64,000 nucleotides of DNA from positions 66,940,001 through 67,004,000 of the forward strand of contig OY856411.1 of assembly GCA_963693085.1 (NCBI GenBank), written 5' to 3'. This DNA is from Alisma plantago-aquatica (Eukaryota > Streptophyta > Magnoliopsida > Alismatales > Alismataceae). Within the stretch, counting starts at the first letter, position 1. Each line of letters starts with the position of its first letter. Shown here piece after piece: positions 22,701 to 35,697 of the stretch. Both the position numbers and the translations under genes were made by a program. The notes below the pieces were generated by a model. That model did no database searches. It was not told the origin of the DNA and worked only from the letters and a program-made list of their open reading frames with translations.

Positions 22701-24160
22701 CAATCTAGGTCTAGATAATATATGAAAATATTGACCCATACTTGGCTCTTCCTAAATGAATTATTTTGAAACGTGTACCTATAAACATATTATTAATAAC
22801 ATTTTGAAGATTTACACCAAAAAAGATGTAAATTGTACATATCACCCGTAAAACTACCACAATTACAACTTGTTGAAAAAGAAATCAATGGATGAAAAAC
22901 AACTATTTTGAATTCAAAATTACAACCTTATTTCATGTATTTGTGGGATACAATTAGAAATTATCCAACATTTATATGATTTCTACCTACCATTGATTAC
23001 AAAAAAAAATTGTTTTAATTGTTTCTTTAAAATGTATGATTGAGATGATTTTTGAAACAGATATAGTATACATGGTATACAACTAATTTATAAAGTTATA
23101 CAATGTTCTATAGCATTGAAAACATATTAATTATCAAGTATTTTTATAACACAAATGTAACCTAGTAATTGTTATTTTAGTATTATTGATAGTTGTCTAT
23201 GTAAACATATTTCAAATGAATTTTATATTACTAAGTTTGTAGTCAACTGCATGTTAAAATGATACACATCATATATAAACATGTGTTACATATACTTGTA
23301 TATGCAATAAAAATAGATTTCTTATTTTCACACATTGGTTTATCTTAACATCGACCCTACACATATAAAACTCCGGAATAAAACTTTAATCATGTCTTAC
23401 TCATGTAAATTATACGGACAAAGCTTGGGTTTAGTTATGCAAGTTTGAAGATGGGTCAGATTAGGTCGTCCTGGTCCGATGTTCATATATTACATGGTTT
23501 GTCTTAAATTTGAAAAATCATGAATGAGATTATTTTGGTTTATTCTCTACATAGTTTGGCATGAAATTGAAAATTTATGAACCATATAATCAAATTACTA
23601 GTCCACATGGTTTATCCTAAGTATTTCTTGGTCTATCTATATAGGAACCATGTGTATTAAAATTTTAAATGGTCATAATTATTGTATTTCATGAAATTAA
23701 ATGCTTCTATCCTTATCATTATATTGAGGATATGTTTCTATTGTGCTATGATCATTCTATTTCATTGGCTTGTCTAAAATAATTCTTGATCCATATATGC
23801 AAACCATGAATGGAAATTGTTTTTTATCATTGTGATTCAGCTCATATGAGGATGCCATTTTGCATAAATAGTAAAACTTCATGGCAAAAATGCATTTTAA
23901 ATCTGCAGAAATTATATAAGTGTTCAAAATTGGAAATCTGCAGAAATTGCCTCTTGGTTGAAATCAAAAGTTTGACCAAGGGGCGCTATGGTCGTAGTCA
24001 AGTTTGACCTAAAATAATCTTGAAAAATGCTTATTTGTACATTATTTTACTGAACTTACCCTTAGTATCTTGATTCAAAATGTGTTCATATAAAACTCAA
24101 AGGTCAAAATCAAAATTTAAAAGTTATTTGTGACCTTAGAACCCTTAAATTGTCTTAATT
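22700..24160. other. AT-rich intergenic sequence, old repeat
   Basis: 22740-23160 resembles the repeat split at 1908-2575 and 4368-4759. The rest (23200-24160) shows no gene, RNA or element ends. A short plus frame at 23810-24007 matches nothing recognised. Confidence 0.35.
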
Positions 24161-24908
24161 ATAAGATTAAGGGGGAGCTCACAAAAACTAGATTGATTAT
24201 AAGATTTAGAAGCTTACAAAACCTTGTAAACATCATTTGAAGCTTGTTATGACCTTAGTATCCTTGAAAGTAATTTGTTACAAAGAAATCTACATCTTGT
24301 TCTTAATGGAATTCTCTAAACAAATTTGGGCTTAACATCCCATGTATTTGATTAGAGATACATTCTACTATAAGCTTAAAGGATTCTCATATCATTTTTA
24401 TTGGGGCTTAACATCCCTTGCAAAATGAATGAGAAATCAATATGTATTCTTCATAATCTTAAGGAATCTCATTTCATTTTCTGGGCTTAACATCCCTTGT
24501 AAAATGGATGAGAAATCAATACACATATGCCAAAATATTAAAAGGAACTCATATCATTTCAAGGCTTAACATCCTTTGCAAATGAGTGCGAAATAAATTG
24601 TGGCTAAATTTAACAATAATTGCTTTGCATTAATCCCTTGTTTTTAAATTGAATATCTCTTTAAGGGGGAGAAACATAAGTCATATAAAATGATTTTCCT
24701 GGATTTCTTTTTGAAATGACAAACGGGGAGAAATAATATAAAATCAAAAACATAAAATAAAATGAGTTTCAAAATATCTCATCCAGCACACACTTGCAAA
24801 ACAAGAATGACCTAAAAAAAAAGTAAACTTCAGGTATGAAACTCATATGATTTATATTTTCTTATTTTTTATTTTGGAAATGTTTGTCATCTTCAAAAAG
24901 GGGGAGAT
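24160..24908 (+). mobile_element. 3' internal end of a copia-like element with polypurine tract
   Basis: Ends AAAAAGGGGGAGATTG directly before an LTR-like start, the polypurine tract position. An earlier AAGGGGGAG lies at about 24170. Three diverged repeats of about 85 bp run through 24320-24600, each containing GGGCTTAACATCCCTTG or a variant followed by AATGAATGAGAAATCAAT. No pol coding remains in this short piece. Assignment to copia (SIRE-like) rests on the style of tract and LTR only. Confidence 0.5.
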
Positions 24909-26359
24909 TGTTGGCTAAATTGACATTAATTTAATCCCTTTATTTCGATGATGACAAACATTTCATTCTTGTCGATCTAACGTGCTACTTGAGTGTTGCA
25001 GGAATTAGGTGGATGACAAACTACTTGGAAGATCTACAAGCTCTAATTGCTTTATTTCATGATTGTAATCAAATGTAAAAACGTTTACAAGATATATAAT
25101 GTACAAGTACTTAGACATCATGTAAATCAAGCGTTAGATCTTCCCTAGACAAATCACAACACTTAGATAGGTCATCCCCTACAATAGTGTCATAATTGCA
25201 CACTCATACTTACACTTAGCACTTAGTTTAAAACATTGAAACAGGGTCACTCTCGGTTGACAAAATCCTCGACCGAGACACTCTCGATCGACAAACTTCT
25301 CGACCAAGAAAGACCCAGGTAGCCGTTAGACACAGCAGACAAGGTAGTTGGCAGTTGGAGCAGAACGTTATATACACTTGCTCCAGGCAGTCCCTCGGTC
25401 GACAAGTCCTCGATTGAGAAGGACTCTCGGTCGACAAATCTTCGACCGAGATGAGTTCTGTCTGCAATTTTCAGAGGTAATTAACTAGCCATTGCTAAAG
25501 CAACTAATGCATACCTAACGGCTAGTTAAGCACTTAGAACCCCCTAGAAAGTGTCTAGAACATCCTTAAGCATCCATAGGCCATTCCTATAAATAGGACA
25601 AGCCATAGGACACCTAGAACACACTTGAGATACACTTGTGCTACACTTGAGCTAACATACTCACATTGGCAATATGTTTTGAGAAATAGAGCAATTCCAA
25701 CATTGGTTATTCATTTCCATTGCTCCAATTTCATGTCCTATAGGCTTACTTCTCCTATCTACAACACTTACACTTCTACACTCATTGGTTAGGAGATCAA
25801 TACATTTGATATAGACAAATCAAGCCTTGTGCTTACAACGGTATTGTAATTTCTGTTTTTCCTTCTTGCTCCTTTTTATCCTTTGTACTCTCCTTGCTAC
25901 TCCTAGGGTTGGAGGCTGCAGATTGGAGAGGGTTTGACTTCTCAGGTGGAGAAGGGGACTTCGGACTACTTCAAGAAGGTTGTCTCAACGGGAAGCTACT
26001 TCAAGAGGAAGGCTACTTCAAGGGGAGCTTGAGGTTACTTCAAGGAAGGCTGCTTCGAGGTTGGTGAGACTACTTCTAGGTGAAGGATGTCTGAAGGGTT
26101 TGGTGAAAGAATTGTAATTTTATGTAAAGTCCTTGCGAGGTAATAAAATTTGATTCTTTCAAAATCTCAGTTGGGTAAGCAACCGGGTAGTGGATTGACT
26201 ACCTTAGTATTTGCTAAGGTTGGAACCACTCTAAATCCTTGTCCCCTTGTCCAATATTTTTGTGGTTGATTCATTTGAGTTAAATTATTATTAAAATATC
26301 ATAAAACCCTATTCACCCCCCCTCTAGTGGTTTTTCAAGGCCATATTCCCTTCCTGACA
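24909..26359 (+). repeat. LTR (about 1.45 kb), copia-like
   Basis: Starts TGTTGGCTAAATTGAC just after the purine tract and ends TTCCTGACA. The stretch CCCTATTCACCCCCCCTCTAG before the end is common at the 3' end of plant copia LTRs. A TATA box (CCTATAAATAGG, about 25587-25598) fits an LTR promoter. The other LTR is not in the window, so only one side can be checked. Four short palindromes lie at 25252-25450. Confidence 0.6.
25252..25450. repeat. Four 25-28-nt palindromes, CTCGGTCGA...TCGACCGAG
   Basis: Hairpins at about 25252-25277, 25282-25308, 25394-25418 and 25426-25450, with 9-bp arms and a 6-8-nt loop (CAAATC or similar). The best copy is 25426-25450. They lie upstream of the LTR TATA box, between two stretches of ordinary sequence. 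Confidence 0.85.
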
Positions 26360-28340
26360 ATGCTGATCAGCCATGATTTTCTTTGTAGTTACACACGATG
26401 GCCAATTCTTTCCGGAATTGTTTATTGCTATTATTACTCAACCACCAAAATTAATGTGACAAAATTGAAGAATAACAAGATGATTAAACTATATGATTAA
26501 TTATTTTCTATCATTACTTGCTTAGGTGTTCCACATGGTACAGATTCACAATTTAAAGGATGCAATTGGTAAACAACAAAGATCTGTGGGTTATTTTTAA
26601 TCCATTCGTATCTTCATTCAATTTTAAACCATTTATTTGGTGCTTACTAGGAACCTTGTTGTTTGAGATTCATCTCTACAACATTACATGTTGACAACAT
26701 TACATCCTTTAAATTTGAACCATATTACATAGGATAAGAAGCTCACTGAGGCAAACCATATCATCCTAACAATATTGCAACAAAAAACGCACATCATTAA
26801 AGTTTGTTGTATGGTTTGAAACATAACTATTTATAATAGAAAGTAACATATATATGAGAAAGAAAAGTAAATATTTGGCACAAAAAGTAATACTTGATCG
26901 TGAAAAGTAACTATGCAACACAAAAAGTAATATTTCATCATAAAAAGGAACTATTTAAACTTAAATACATGTCACACCAATTGCAAGCGAGTGGGCGGTT
27001 CCATATGTGAATGAAAGTAGACATGGATGGAGTGAATGAAGAAGAATAATGCATGACCCATGAGGGAATAATGGATATGTGGAGTCAAAGAAACACGTGT
27101 ATTGATGAAAAGAGGAGTAAGAGGACTAAGAAGCTCACAGAGGTAAACCTTATCATCCTACTCATATTGCAACAAAAAATGCACATTATGAAAGTTTGTT
27201 GTATGGGTTGAAACGTAACTATATGTAATAGAAAGTAACATTTGGGAAAGAAAAGTAACTATTTGACACAAAAAGTAATATTTGACCGTGAAAAGTAACT
27301 GTGTGACACAAAAAGTAATATTTCGTCATAAAAGGAACTATTTAAACATAAATACAGGCCACACCTATTGCGAACGAGCGAGCGGTTCCATACCTAAATG
27401 AAAATGGACATGGATGGACTGAATGAAGAAGAATAATGCATGACCCATGAGGGAATAATGGAGGTTCCTTTGTGCCAAGTCAACAACTTAGGGAGATTGA
27501 CCCAATAAAAGGGTAATATATGATATGTGAAGCCAAAGCAACACATGTATTGATGAGAAGAGGAGTAAGAGGACTACAAAGCTCATAAAGGCAAACCTTA
27601 TCATCCCGACCATATTGCAATAGAATATGTATGAAACTTCATAGTATGGTTTGAAATGTAATTGTTTGTCATAAAAAGTAACACTTGGACACAAAAAGTA
27701 ACTAACTGATACAAAAAGCAATATTTAGTAATGAAATGTAACTATGTGACAAAAAATACAAATCTAAGTTAAGTCTATATTAATAAATAAATACACTTCC
27801 AAAAATTTGATCATCATCATGCGAGTTGAGACCATGTTCATTTAACAAAACTACTAAAATCAGTCGTATAAGTTGATATTTATGTTCATGAATTCTCTCA
27901 CAAGAGAAACTATGAATCGGGTATGTCCAATAATTCTAAGAACCCTCTACTCCTTCTGTACATTAAGATTTGGATATTCATTTTTTATAGAAATAAAGTA
28001 TCACGGCCAAGAGTCAGATGCAACTATACATTAAAGTCTGCACTGTAGTCTACACATTGTAGATGCATTTTTTTCTAATAGTTATGAATATGTTAATGTG
28101 TGGATATCTCTGTTGTTCCATCATTGTATTCAATTGTCAATTTGTATGACCATAATAGATCCTTGTTTCTAAAATACAATGCATGTTCTTTCCGTTAGAA
28201 TTTTGGATCCTCGATTAGCTCACATATGTTGATGGCATTGACAGAAAAAACGTAATGGCTATAATCAATGGCATTGTTTAAAAAGCTTTACAATTAAAAT
28301 TCGTAATACATCATTCCAATTTGGAATCTAGATATAAACT
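26360..28340. other. Non-coding, with three diverged ~400-bp repeats
   Basis: Three units begin near 26735, 27130 and 27578 with AAGCTCAC-AGGCAAACC-like text. Each then carries short phrases such as AAAAGTAACTATTTGACAC and AAAAAGTAATATTT, and later GAATGAAGAAGAATAATGCA and TGACCCATGAGGGAATAATG. No coding capacity or element ends were recognised. 27780-28340 shows nothing further. Confidence 0.5.
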
Positions 28341-29151
28341 AGAGTGTAGTTGTACAGAATACACGGAGATCCATCTACAGATCCATACCACACAGCTACC
28401 AACTTAAAACTTCTTAATCTGTTGTTAAGTTCAGAAATAGATCATTGCCTCCTCTGTATTTTATTACTAAGCGTGACCCTCACTACCGCCTCACTGTCAT
28501 CAAGAACTGCCCCTTCATGGTCTGTTTCGTGATGCAACAAATTGAGGTGATGATCTTAATAACATGTGAGCATTTCGTCAAGCATGTCGTATGCAAATTC
28601 ACAACTGAGACCTTGTTGGTGGATGTGAATAATGAATTAGTGGTATTTGGCAATACGAATTCTGTGAAGAAGCTCACAACAAAGCAAAGGCAGAAGCACA
28701 TGCTTCCAAAGAAAAGCCTACTTCTTTGTCATCCACAGAGCTCACGCAGGTCTAGTTGGGTCACCTGCTGATAGAGGGTACTTTCCGTTCACTGTTTTCA
28801 GCAGCGACAATGAATCTACCTTAATGGAGACATCAGACTGTGCCATTATGACTTAAAGTGAGCTTTTTATCATCATCCCAGAGCTTGTCCTTTGACTCGA
28901 TGGTGGGGATGGAGTACTAGTATCACTCATTACGGAGCAACGACGGTCATTGGGTCGCTCCTTGATGTCCAGTGATGAAAGGATGGACGAAAAGAATGAA
29001 CCTTTGGCAATCTTGGGGTTATGGATTTAATGAAGGATGAGGTGAGACCATGATGACAACAAGTGGGATGCACACGCAGATGATGTCCATTTCCAGATGT
29101 CTCTTCGCCAATGAGGAATAGGAAGAAGACCATGCCGAAGATCACCGAAAT
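28341..29151. other. Unidentified locus interrupted by the outer retroelement (left part)
   Basis: Less AT-rich than its surroundings. Open frames exist on both strands (plus 28445-28771; minus 28930-29145, beginning MIFGMVFFLFLIGEE), but none matches a family I recognise. The locus continues at 58673: GAAAT at 29147-29151 is the duplicated target. On the minus strand, sequence running from 58730 across the site to 29000 stays open in one frame for some 60 codons, so an old gene here is possible but unproven. Confidence 0.3.
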
Positions 29152-31986
29152 TGTTACAACCCCAGTCTTGGGTTCAACTGGTGAGAAATGTAATTTCTCA
29201 TATTAAAGATATTTGAGCAAATAATGATATAATTTGTTTCAAATAAATGGATTTCATTTACAATAGCTTTGATGATTGTGTTGTGGGCTTTATTGACTAT
29301 TGGGCCCAATAACAAGGAAATGAAGAAAGGAAATTCAATTATTAAATTAGTAAATGAATAATTGAATTTTTGATAAAAGAATTAGGTAGAAACTTCTAGA
29401 AGGCAAATCCAAAGAGGGCTTTCGTGCCTCTTGGGTTCCTTGGGTTCCAAGGAGCCCAAAGTTGCAAAGAAAAGGCAATAAGAAAAGAAAAGATTAATTA
29501 AGTATTTCTTTATTAAGAAAGAAATTGAAAACAATGAGAAAATGTGAAAAATAAGTGAAAAGAGGTATAATTGAGTTATCCTTGGTGGAATTTCGTTTCC
29601 CAAGGATTTCTAATGATAAAAGGAATACCAATGAGGAAAATAAAAGAGAAATAAAGAGAAATCCTCAAAAGGAAATATTTTAATAAGAAATAAACTAGAT
29701 AATGAGAAGTAATGCATATAGATGCATCTAGAAGGATAATAGGTATCCAATAAAAAGAATTTTGAATTAATGGAGTGTATTGGGACCCAAGGAGTCCCAA
29801 TAAAGAGGAAAGAAAGAGAAAATATCAAAATTACAAAATAAGAGGATAATGTAATGTATTATTAATGAATTTTGTGATATTGATAAAAAGGGAGTATTTT
29901 CTACTAAAAGAAAATATAATTTCATGGCCAATGAATGAAAAGGCAAGTCTAAAGATATTAAGGGAGAGTATTTTCATATTTCTAAGAAATAAAAATATCA
30001 AAGGATAATTAAGAGAGAGAAGCTTGCTTCTCATGGAAGGAATAGGTTTCTCTTAAGAGTGGGACTTGTTTCCTATTGTTTGAACGTCTTTTGGGCATGG
30101 AGACCCTCCCCTATATAAGGGGTAGACCCTCTGGGTCGAGTTCAAGAAGGAACACACACACCCCTCTCTTTCTCTTCTTCTTCTTCCTCATTTTTCCCTT
30201 AAACCCTATCTATAAGAAGCATCATGAGTAAGAGGTTAGAAAGGTCCAATGCATGGTTTCTATGAAACCCTGGAGTGCCCCGGTGCCGAGCTGAAGCACA
30301 ACCATCGAGGCCGTGCCCTAGGTTGCACTCAAAGGCAGCCGTCGGGTTGCATTGACGGTCGCAGAAACATGGCCGAGGAGTAGAGAAACCAGTCACGTTA
30401 GCTGCGGTTTGGGGGAGCTTCAGGTGTGCCCAAGTGCGGCGGAGTTGGGGTGGCCCTTGGCGGCAACGTCCCCCGGATCCTAGGGAGGAGTGTAGGTGGA
30501 CCGCAAATAAGCCTGCAGGCGGCATACAATAGATGTGCAAGGTTGAAGATGAAGTCAGGAGGCTTTGGACACTTTTACCCCTCCACAGTTGAAGCACTGT
30601 TCACTTACACGGGGACATTCTCGACATTCGATTATGTTTCCTTTATGGCAACGTTGCATGGACGGAGGTGATGTGGCGCAATCCGATTGGCCCAAGTAAG
30701 TGAAATCTTGCTAAATTCATAATTAAAGATTGGTAACTCCGATTAGGACAAGTAATATATGAATTTTGCTCAGGAGAATGAGAGGAATCAAATAAAAATG
30801 ATATTAAAGATTGATTCCGTTCCTAATTGCAAAAGTACAATAAGTTGATGAAAAATGCATTAAAGTTAATTTAAAAACCCTATTTGTTATTACATGTTGA
30901 ATCTAGTATGCTTAATGAATTAATTGAAGTATTAATAACCTGTTGAATGATAATGTTAGATTCAAACATGATCTAGATGAAATTTGCATGATTTAGGGTT
31001 TTTACCCCATATGAGAATGATTAAGTATTTAGAAACCCTAATTTAGTGTAAAAGAGGATAAGATCATATATAATTTGAAAATTGTGAAAATACGTTGTTA
31101 AATGATGGTTCTAATCTATTTCGAGCATTAAAGTTCCTAATTTTGGATAAAAACCCTAAATGTAGTAATTAGGGTTTTCTCGTGAATAAAAGGTAGAATT
31201 ATGGCAAATCGAGTTCATATGTGATTAAACCATAATGAACATTGAATTGATGATAGATGTGCATAATGATCTTGTCATGGATTAAAAGGATAAAAATAGT
31301 AGCTTTAATGTAAAAGAAGCTTAATGAAATTTATTTATGGTTAATGGTACCTTTAAATCCGAAAATAGGGTTATATGTTGTTAAGATAACCTTAATATTG
31401 AAGAATAGATGAGATAATTAGGGTTTATGAGTAATGGCATAAAATTAGGGTTTAATATGGTAAAAGATGAAGGGAAACCATAATTGCAAAACAAAACCCT
31501 AAAATGGATACAGAGACCCTAGAAAGTGAATCCAAGTCAATAGAGTAGATTCTTGATAAAGTGTGTAATAAATATAGTACATATTCTTTTCAGGAATTAT
31601 GTGATTGTTGAATTGCTTGCTTGGATTGCTTTCTTGGTAGGATTTGCTTAATGCTTGTGAAATCGTCAAATCAGGTATGTGGTTACGCTTATGAATATCC
31701 CGAGCTAGTTTTTTGAGGATTTTCGAGGTTTTATCGGTTACTTGAAATTAACTGTTGGATGCTTTTATTTTATGCAACTATAAAGTGACTATGACTATCA
31801 CTATGAATATATATATAGAACTGGATAGATCCGGATCCACCTCTGTGGCTTGTAAAGGCTAAAAAGGGGTAACCTAGAGTAAGGTCTAGGTTATCGTGGG
31901 TTAGAAACTGGGCTACCGAGTTTAGTGCCATGAGACCCTTTAGCATGACATGAGTTATGGAGTGGGCTACTTACGGGTAGTGCCAT
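29152..31986 (+). repeat. 5' LTR of outer element, first part
   Basis: Starts TGTTACAACCCCAG and is collinear with 55277-58085. It is interrupted at 31987 by the CACTA element and resumes at 50316. The two parts total about 3389 bp, against 3391 bp for the 3' LTR. Confidence 0.95.
30110..30120 (+). promoter_or_regulatory. TATA box in 5' LTR of outer element
   Basis: CCTATATAAGG, followed by a pyrimidine-rich leader (CTCTTTCTCTTCTTC) about 60 bp on. The same box lies at 56234-56244 in the 3' LTR. Confidence 0.6.
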
Positions 31987-32014
31987 CACTACTATAGAAA
32001 TGGCTTATAACGTC

Positions 32015-35000
32015 TGTAAAGAAGTGAAAACACTCCTCTACTAGAAAGAAAAGACTTCATCCCTTAAACCAAACACCACAAAAAAAAATCACCAAAGGGA
32101 TGGAGATCAATTCATTCAACATGAAAGTATCATAACACAAAGAGTAGCAGCAGAAAAGAAATATTATCTAACAATTTACAAAGCTTGATACAGCACTTCA
32201 CCTCATAAGGTATCTAAAGGAAAACTGAAAATAAAAGCCAAAGACCAAGTCGAGGGTCATCTAACCACCTCTTCAAGTCTCCCAAAGATCAGCTACAAGG
32301 TTGATGTTGAAGTTGCCTTTCCTTAGCCAAACCTGGGGTTGGAAGTATACCCCACAAAAGAAGAAGAGAAAAGAAATACATCAGCAAAAGTTGGTATGTG
32401 TATGCTTAAAAGAAACTTTGAGCAATTTAGGCAATAAGGACATCAAAAGTAGAATGCTTCCCATACAAGAGATAGGGACTACCAACATGGGCATAAAAGA
32501 GAACAAACCTCATAACATGATAAAATAGGATACTTGCCATGAAAAAATAAATAAGATTGTGCAATACTGGCACATAAGAAGGAAGTAGGGCACACACCCC
32601 ACAATCAACATCAATAACATGCATGCATGTGAGATAAACATAGCCCTAGAACAATATAAACACAAAGGCGGCCAAGCACAAACTTGAACCTGATAGAGAA
32701 AGGAATACTGCCAATCTCCCAAATATAATAAATTGAGTATGGATTACTGCCAAACTCGGGTATAGAGAAGTGGTATATTGCCACCCTCCTTCATAAACAA
32801 TAGGGGATTAATGCCCCAAAACCCAAGTAATTTACACTACTCTAGTGCTACTGAATCACATTGCATGTAAATATAGAGGCAAGTAATTAGTTTAGTCAGA
32901 AGATGAAACAAAGGTTGCCATCATACAATGGAAAACACAAACAATTTAACACTTCAAAGTGGCACATACCAATATAAAAGACCAACATGCACCAAGGCAC
33001 AAGAGAGATATCCAGAAAATATCCAAGTATATAATAAATAAAATAGTTCACACGAACCATGATATCAACAGATAAGACATATTGTGTAGGCCAATCTCAA
33101 GAGAATGAAAAGATAGGTGAATTGCTCATGGTAGAGGAATAGGGGATACAACATACCTCAAATCAGTGTCCATACTGCAAAGCACTCCTAGATCCAAGTC
33201 TAGGTCGCCAAAGGCCTATTAAACACATATGTAAGGTTTATGTCAATTTCATGTACATTAGCCAAACCCTAAAAACCATCTTTTTATATATGTGTGAATT
33301 ATGTTATGAAAACTATTCCATATTTTATCTTATGTTATTAGTAGTCCAAAACATATTTTATTATATTTTTCTGACTTATAGATAAGTAGTTATGATTTTT
33401 ACAAGGCAATTCATCATTTATTAGATCCAAAGAAAAACACCTATTATTAATCTTTAGATTCAGTTATCAAAACTTATACCATTAATTAGATCTTATTTTT
33501 ATGATTCCAACGAATATTTTTCCGTATTTTTCTGTTCATTAATTAATTAGTTACGAATTTTATAAAACCGACCAATGAGGAAATTCCAAATCAGCACCAA
33601 AAGTGAGAGAGAAGAGAGAGGGGCTCGCTTGAGAGCTGGCCCAACCAACGATGGGCAATAGACCAGATCAGCAGCCAACTAAGCACGCGACTAAGGAGAC
33701 CGGAGTAGGTGAAAAGACAAAAATACCCCTATGAGAAACTCAAAGAATAGAACAGAAATGAGAGGGCAACATAGTAGTTACACCAAAGCTCATCTTCCTC
33801 GCGAGAACTTCTCGAACTCAAGCTATGGAGTCCCAAACCTCCGATCAAACCACGACCATAACCACATATCTCTGGATGCTAACACTCCAGATGACTCAGC
33901 GAGGTTGGACCGAATCCAACGACCCCCAATACAACGGCGACCAAATCACAGAAAGCCGATACTGCCAGGAAAACCTATAAGTGGATCGAGTCAACAAAAA
34001 CACAGAAGATGAGAAAAACGGCGGCTCAAAAGCATCGTTCAACCATACCGATGTAAAACCGAAACCATTGATAGCGAAGAATAGGAGAAACGAGGTTCAA
34101 ATCACCAGAATTACTCTGAGGTTAAAGAAAGGCTTGAAATTGGGGAAAAGCTAAAGACGAGCCCAAAAAGCAAATTGGATAGGTCAATACCTTCGAGGAG
34201 TTATCAGAAGCACACCGACACCATCACCCGCTGAGGAGAAGACCAGAAACCCCGATCCGAGCTTGAAGTGTCCCAAAGAGGGTGTGAGAATTGGGCGAGG
34301 ATGCACAGGGGAGAAATAGGTCAAAGTCATAGAGTCTTTCAGTACAATGGGATGTGAAGAAGGTATCACATTGCTTTTATAGAGAACCAAAACCTGAGGC
34401 GGTAGGAAAAAGGAAAGAAGGGGGAAACAGGGGAAGAGAGGAAGGCGCCTCGCTGACTGGGAAATACAGGAAATAAAAGCCTAATAAAGCAGGGTCGACA
34501 AAATGCGGAAAATCGAGAGGAATGTGAAAAGCAACATAGAAAGCGGCGAGAAGGGAAGGGAGATCAAAAAACTACACGCGAAGAAACCAAGCACTATAGT
34601 CGGGAAAGTCTAATCCGACTGGAGGTAGGAGATAACTCCTCCTCTGTTGGATTAGATCCAACGGCAACAAAAGCGGCCAACATAAGTGGGTCGCGTGACA
34701 ACCCAGGATAAGAGAAATTCGGAAAATAAATCGATTTAAACAAAAGTGAAAGCCAAATTTACATGTATTTTCTCTTTCCTCATTTAAGGGTCCAAAACTT
34801 ATCCAAATTAAACCAAACTTGACACACAAGTTAATTGAAATGTATAGATTCCGAATCTCCAATTGGACTTTACTTTTGGAAATATAGGATGGGTAATTTA
34901 ATGTATTCTTTGTTTCTCTTTCTTGATGCATTAATGGCACATAAATTATCCAAATTAGGTAAAACTTCATCCATAAGTTAAATTAAGTGTCTTGAATATG

Positions 35001-35499
35001 AATTTTCCTTTATTTCCCAGTTTTAGTATCATGAGTTTATTAATCAAACATTATCCAAACTAGTTGCAAATTTGCACAAAGGCTTATTTTTATGTTTAGA
35101 TTACTGATTTAGAGTTAGTTTTCCAATTTGAGGGCATGAACTATTTTACATCACTTTATTGGACTAATTTCCATTTTTCCTTGATAAAGGCATTAATATT
35201 TGCATTTATCTTCTAATTTAGATGATACATGGTCCTTAAGTTTCTTTTTGGTCAAGAAAACAAGATTGAGTGCCAAATTATCTTTATGGATTTCTATTTG
35301 TGATTTTTGGAACAATATATTCCACATTATCTTCCTTGATCCAATTAAATTCTTTAATTTCTGATTATCATCCAAACAAGTCATTATTAAGTATAAAGTA
35401 TTTTAGATTCTCTTAATTACATGTATTAGCTTATCCTTTTTTGGCTATGTAAAAAAGGGTAAAACTATTAGGGTAGGATTCTATTTCTAGTATGTTATA
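32015..35499 (-). repeat. 3' LTR of gag-only element (minus orientation)
   Basis: Outer boundary TGTAAAGAAGTG, inner boundary TAGTATGTTATA. The inner end on the minus strand reads TATAAC where the other LTR has TGTAAC, so the terminal TG is mutated. It has 24 bp (about 32215-32240) that the other LTR lacks. Confidence 0.95.
34372..34382 (-). promoter_or_regulatory. TATA box in LTR of gag-only element
   Basis: Minus strand CTATAAAAGC. The same box lies at 39241-39250 in the other LTR, which would drive the element transcript. Confidence 0.5.
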
Positions 35500-35516
35500 G
35501 CACACCACCCCTTTAA
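35500..35516 (-). promoter_or_regulatory. Polypurine tract of gag-only element
   Basis: Minus strand TTAAAGGGGTGGTGTGC directly before the 3' LTR: the second-strand primer position. Confidence 0.8.
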
Positions 35517-35697
35517 GGGATTTCGTCCTCGAAATCAAAACATCCATAAGAAAACTTATTCACCACCCCTTAATAGGATTCAACTTATTATATTAAACTA
35601 AACTTCAGATACAAAGGTTCAACTAAGCTTCTTACATCCGACTACATAAGCAATCACGCAAAAAGGAAACATAACTTGTAAAAACTAATCTAAAGTA

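Noticed and set aside
30199..30671. Frames at 30199-30597 (minus) and 30426-30671 (plus)
   Set aside because: They lie in the GC-richer part of the outer LTR and the 3' LTR counterpart does not keep them open over the same length.
34572..34970. 132-residue minus-strand frame
   Set aside because: Lies in the LTR of the gag-only element; the same region of the other LTR is not open over this length.
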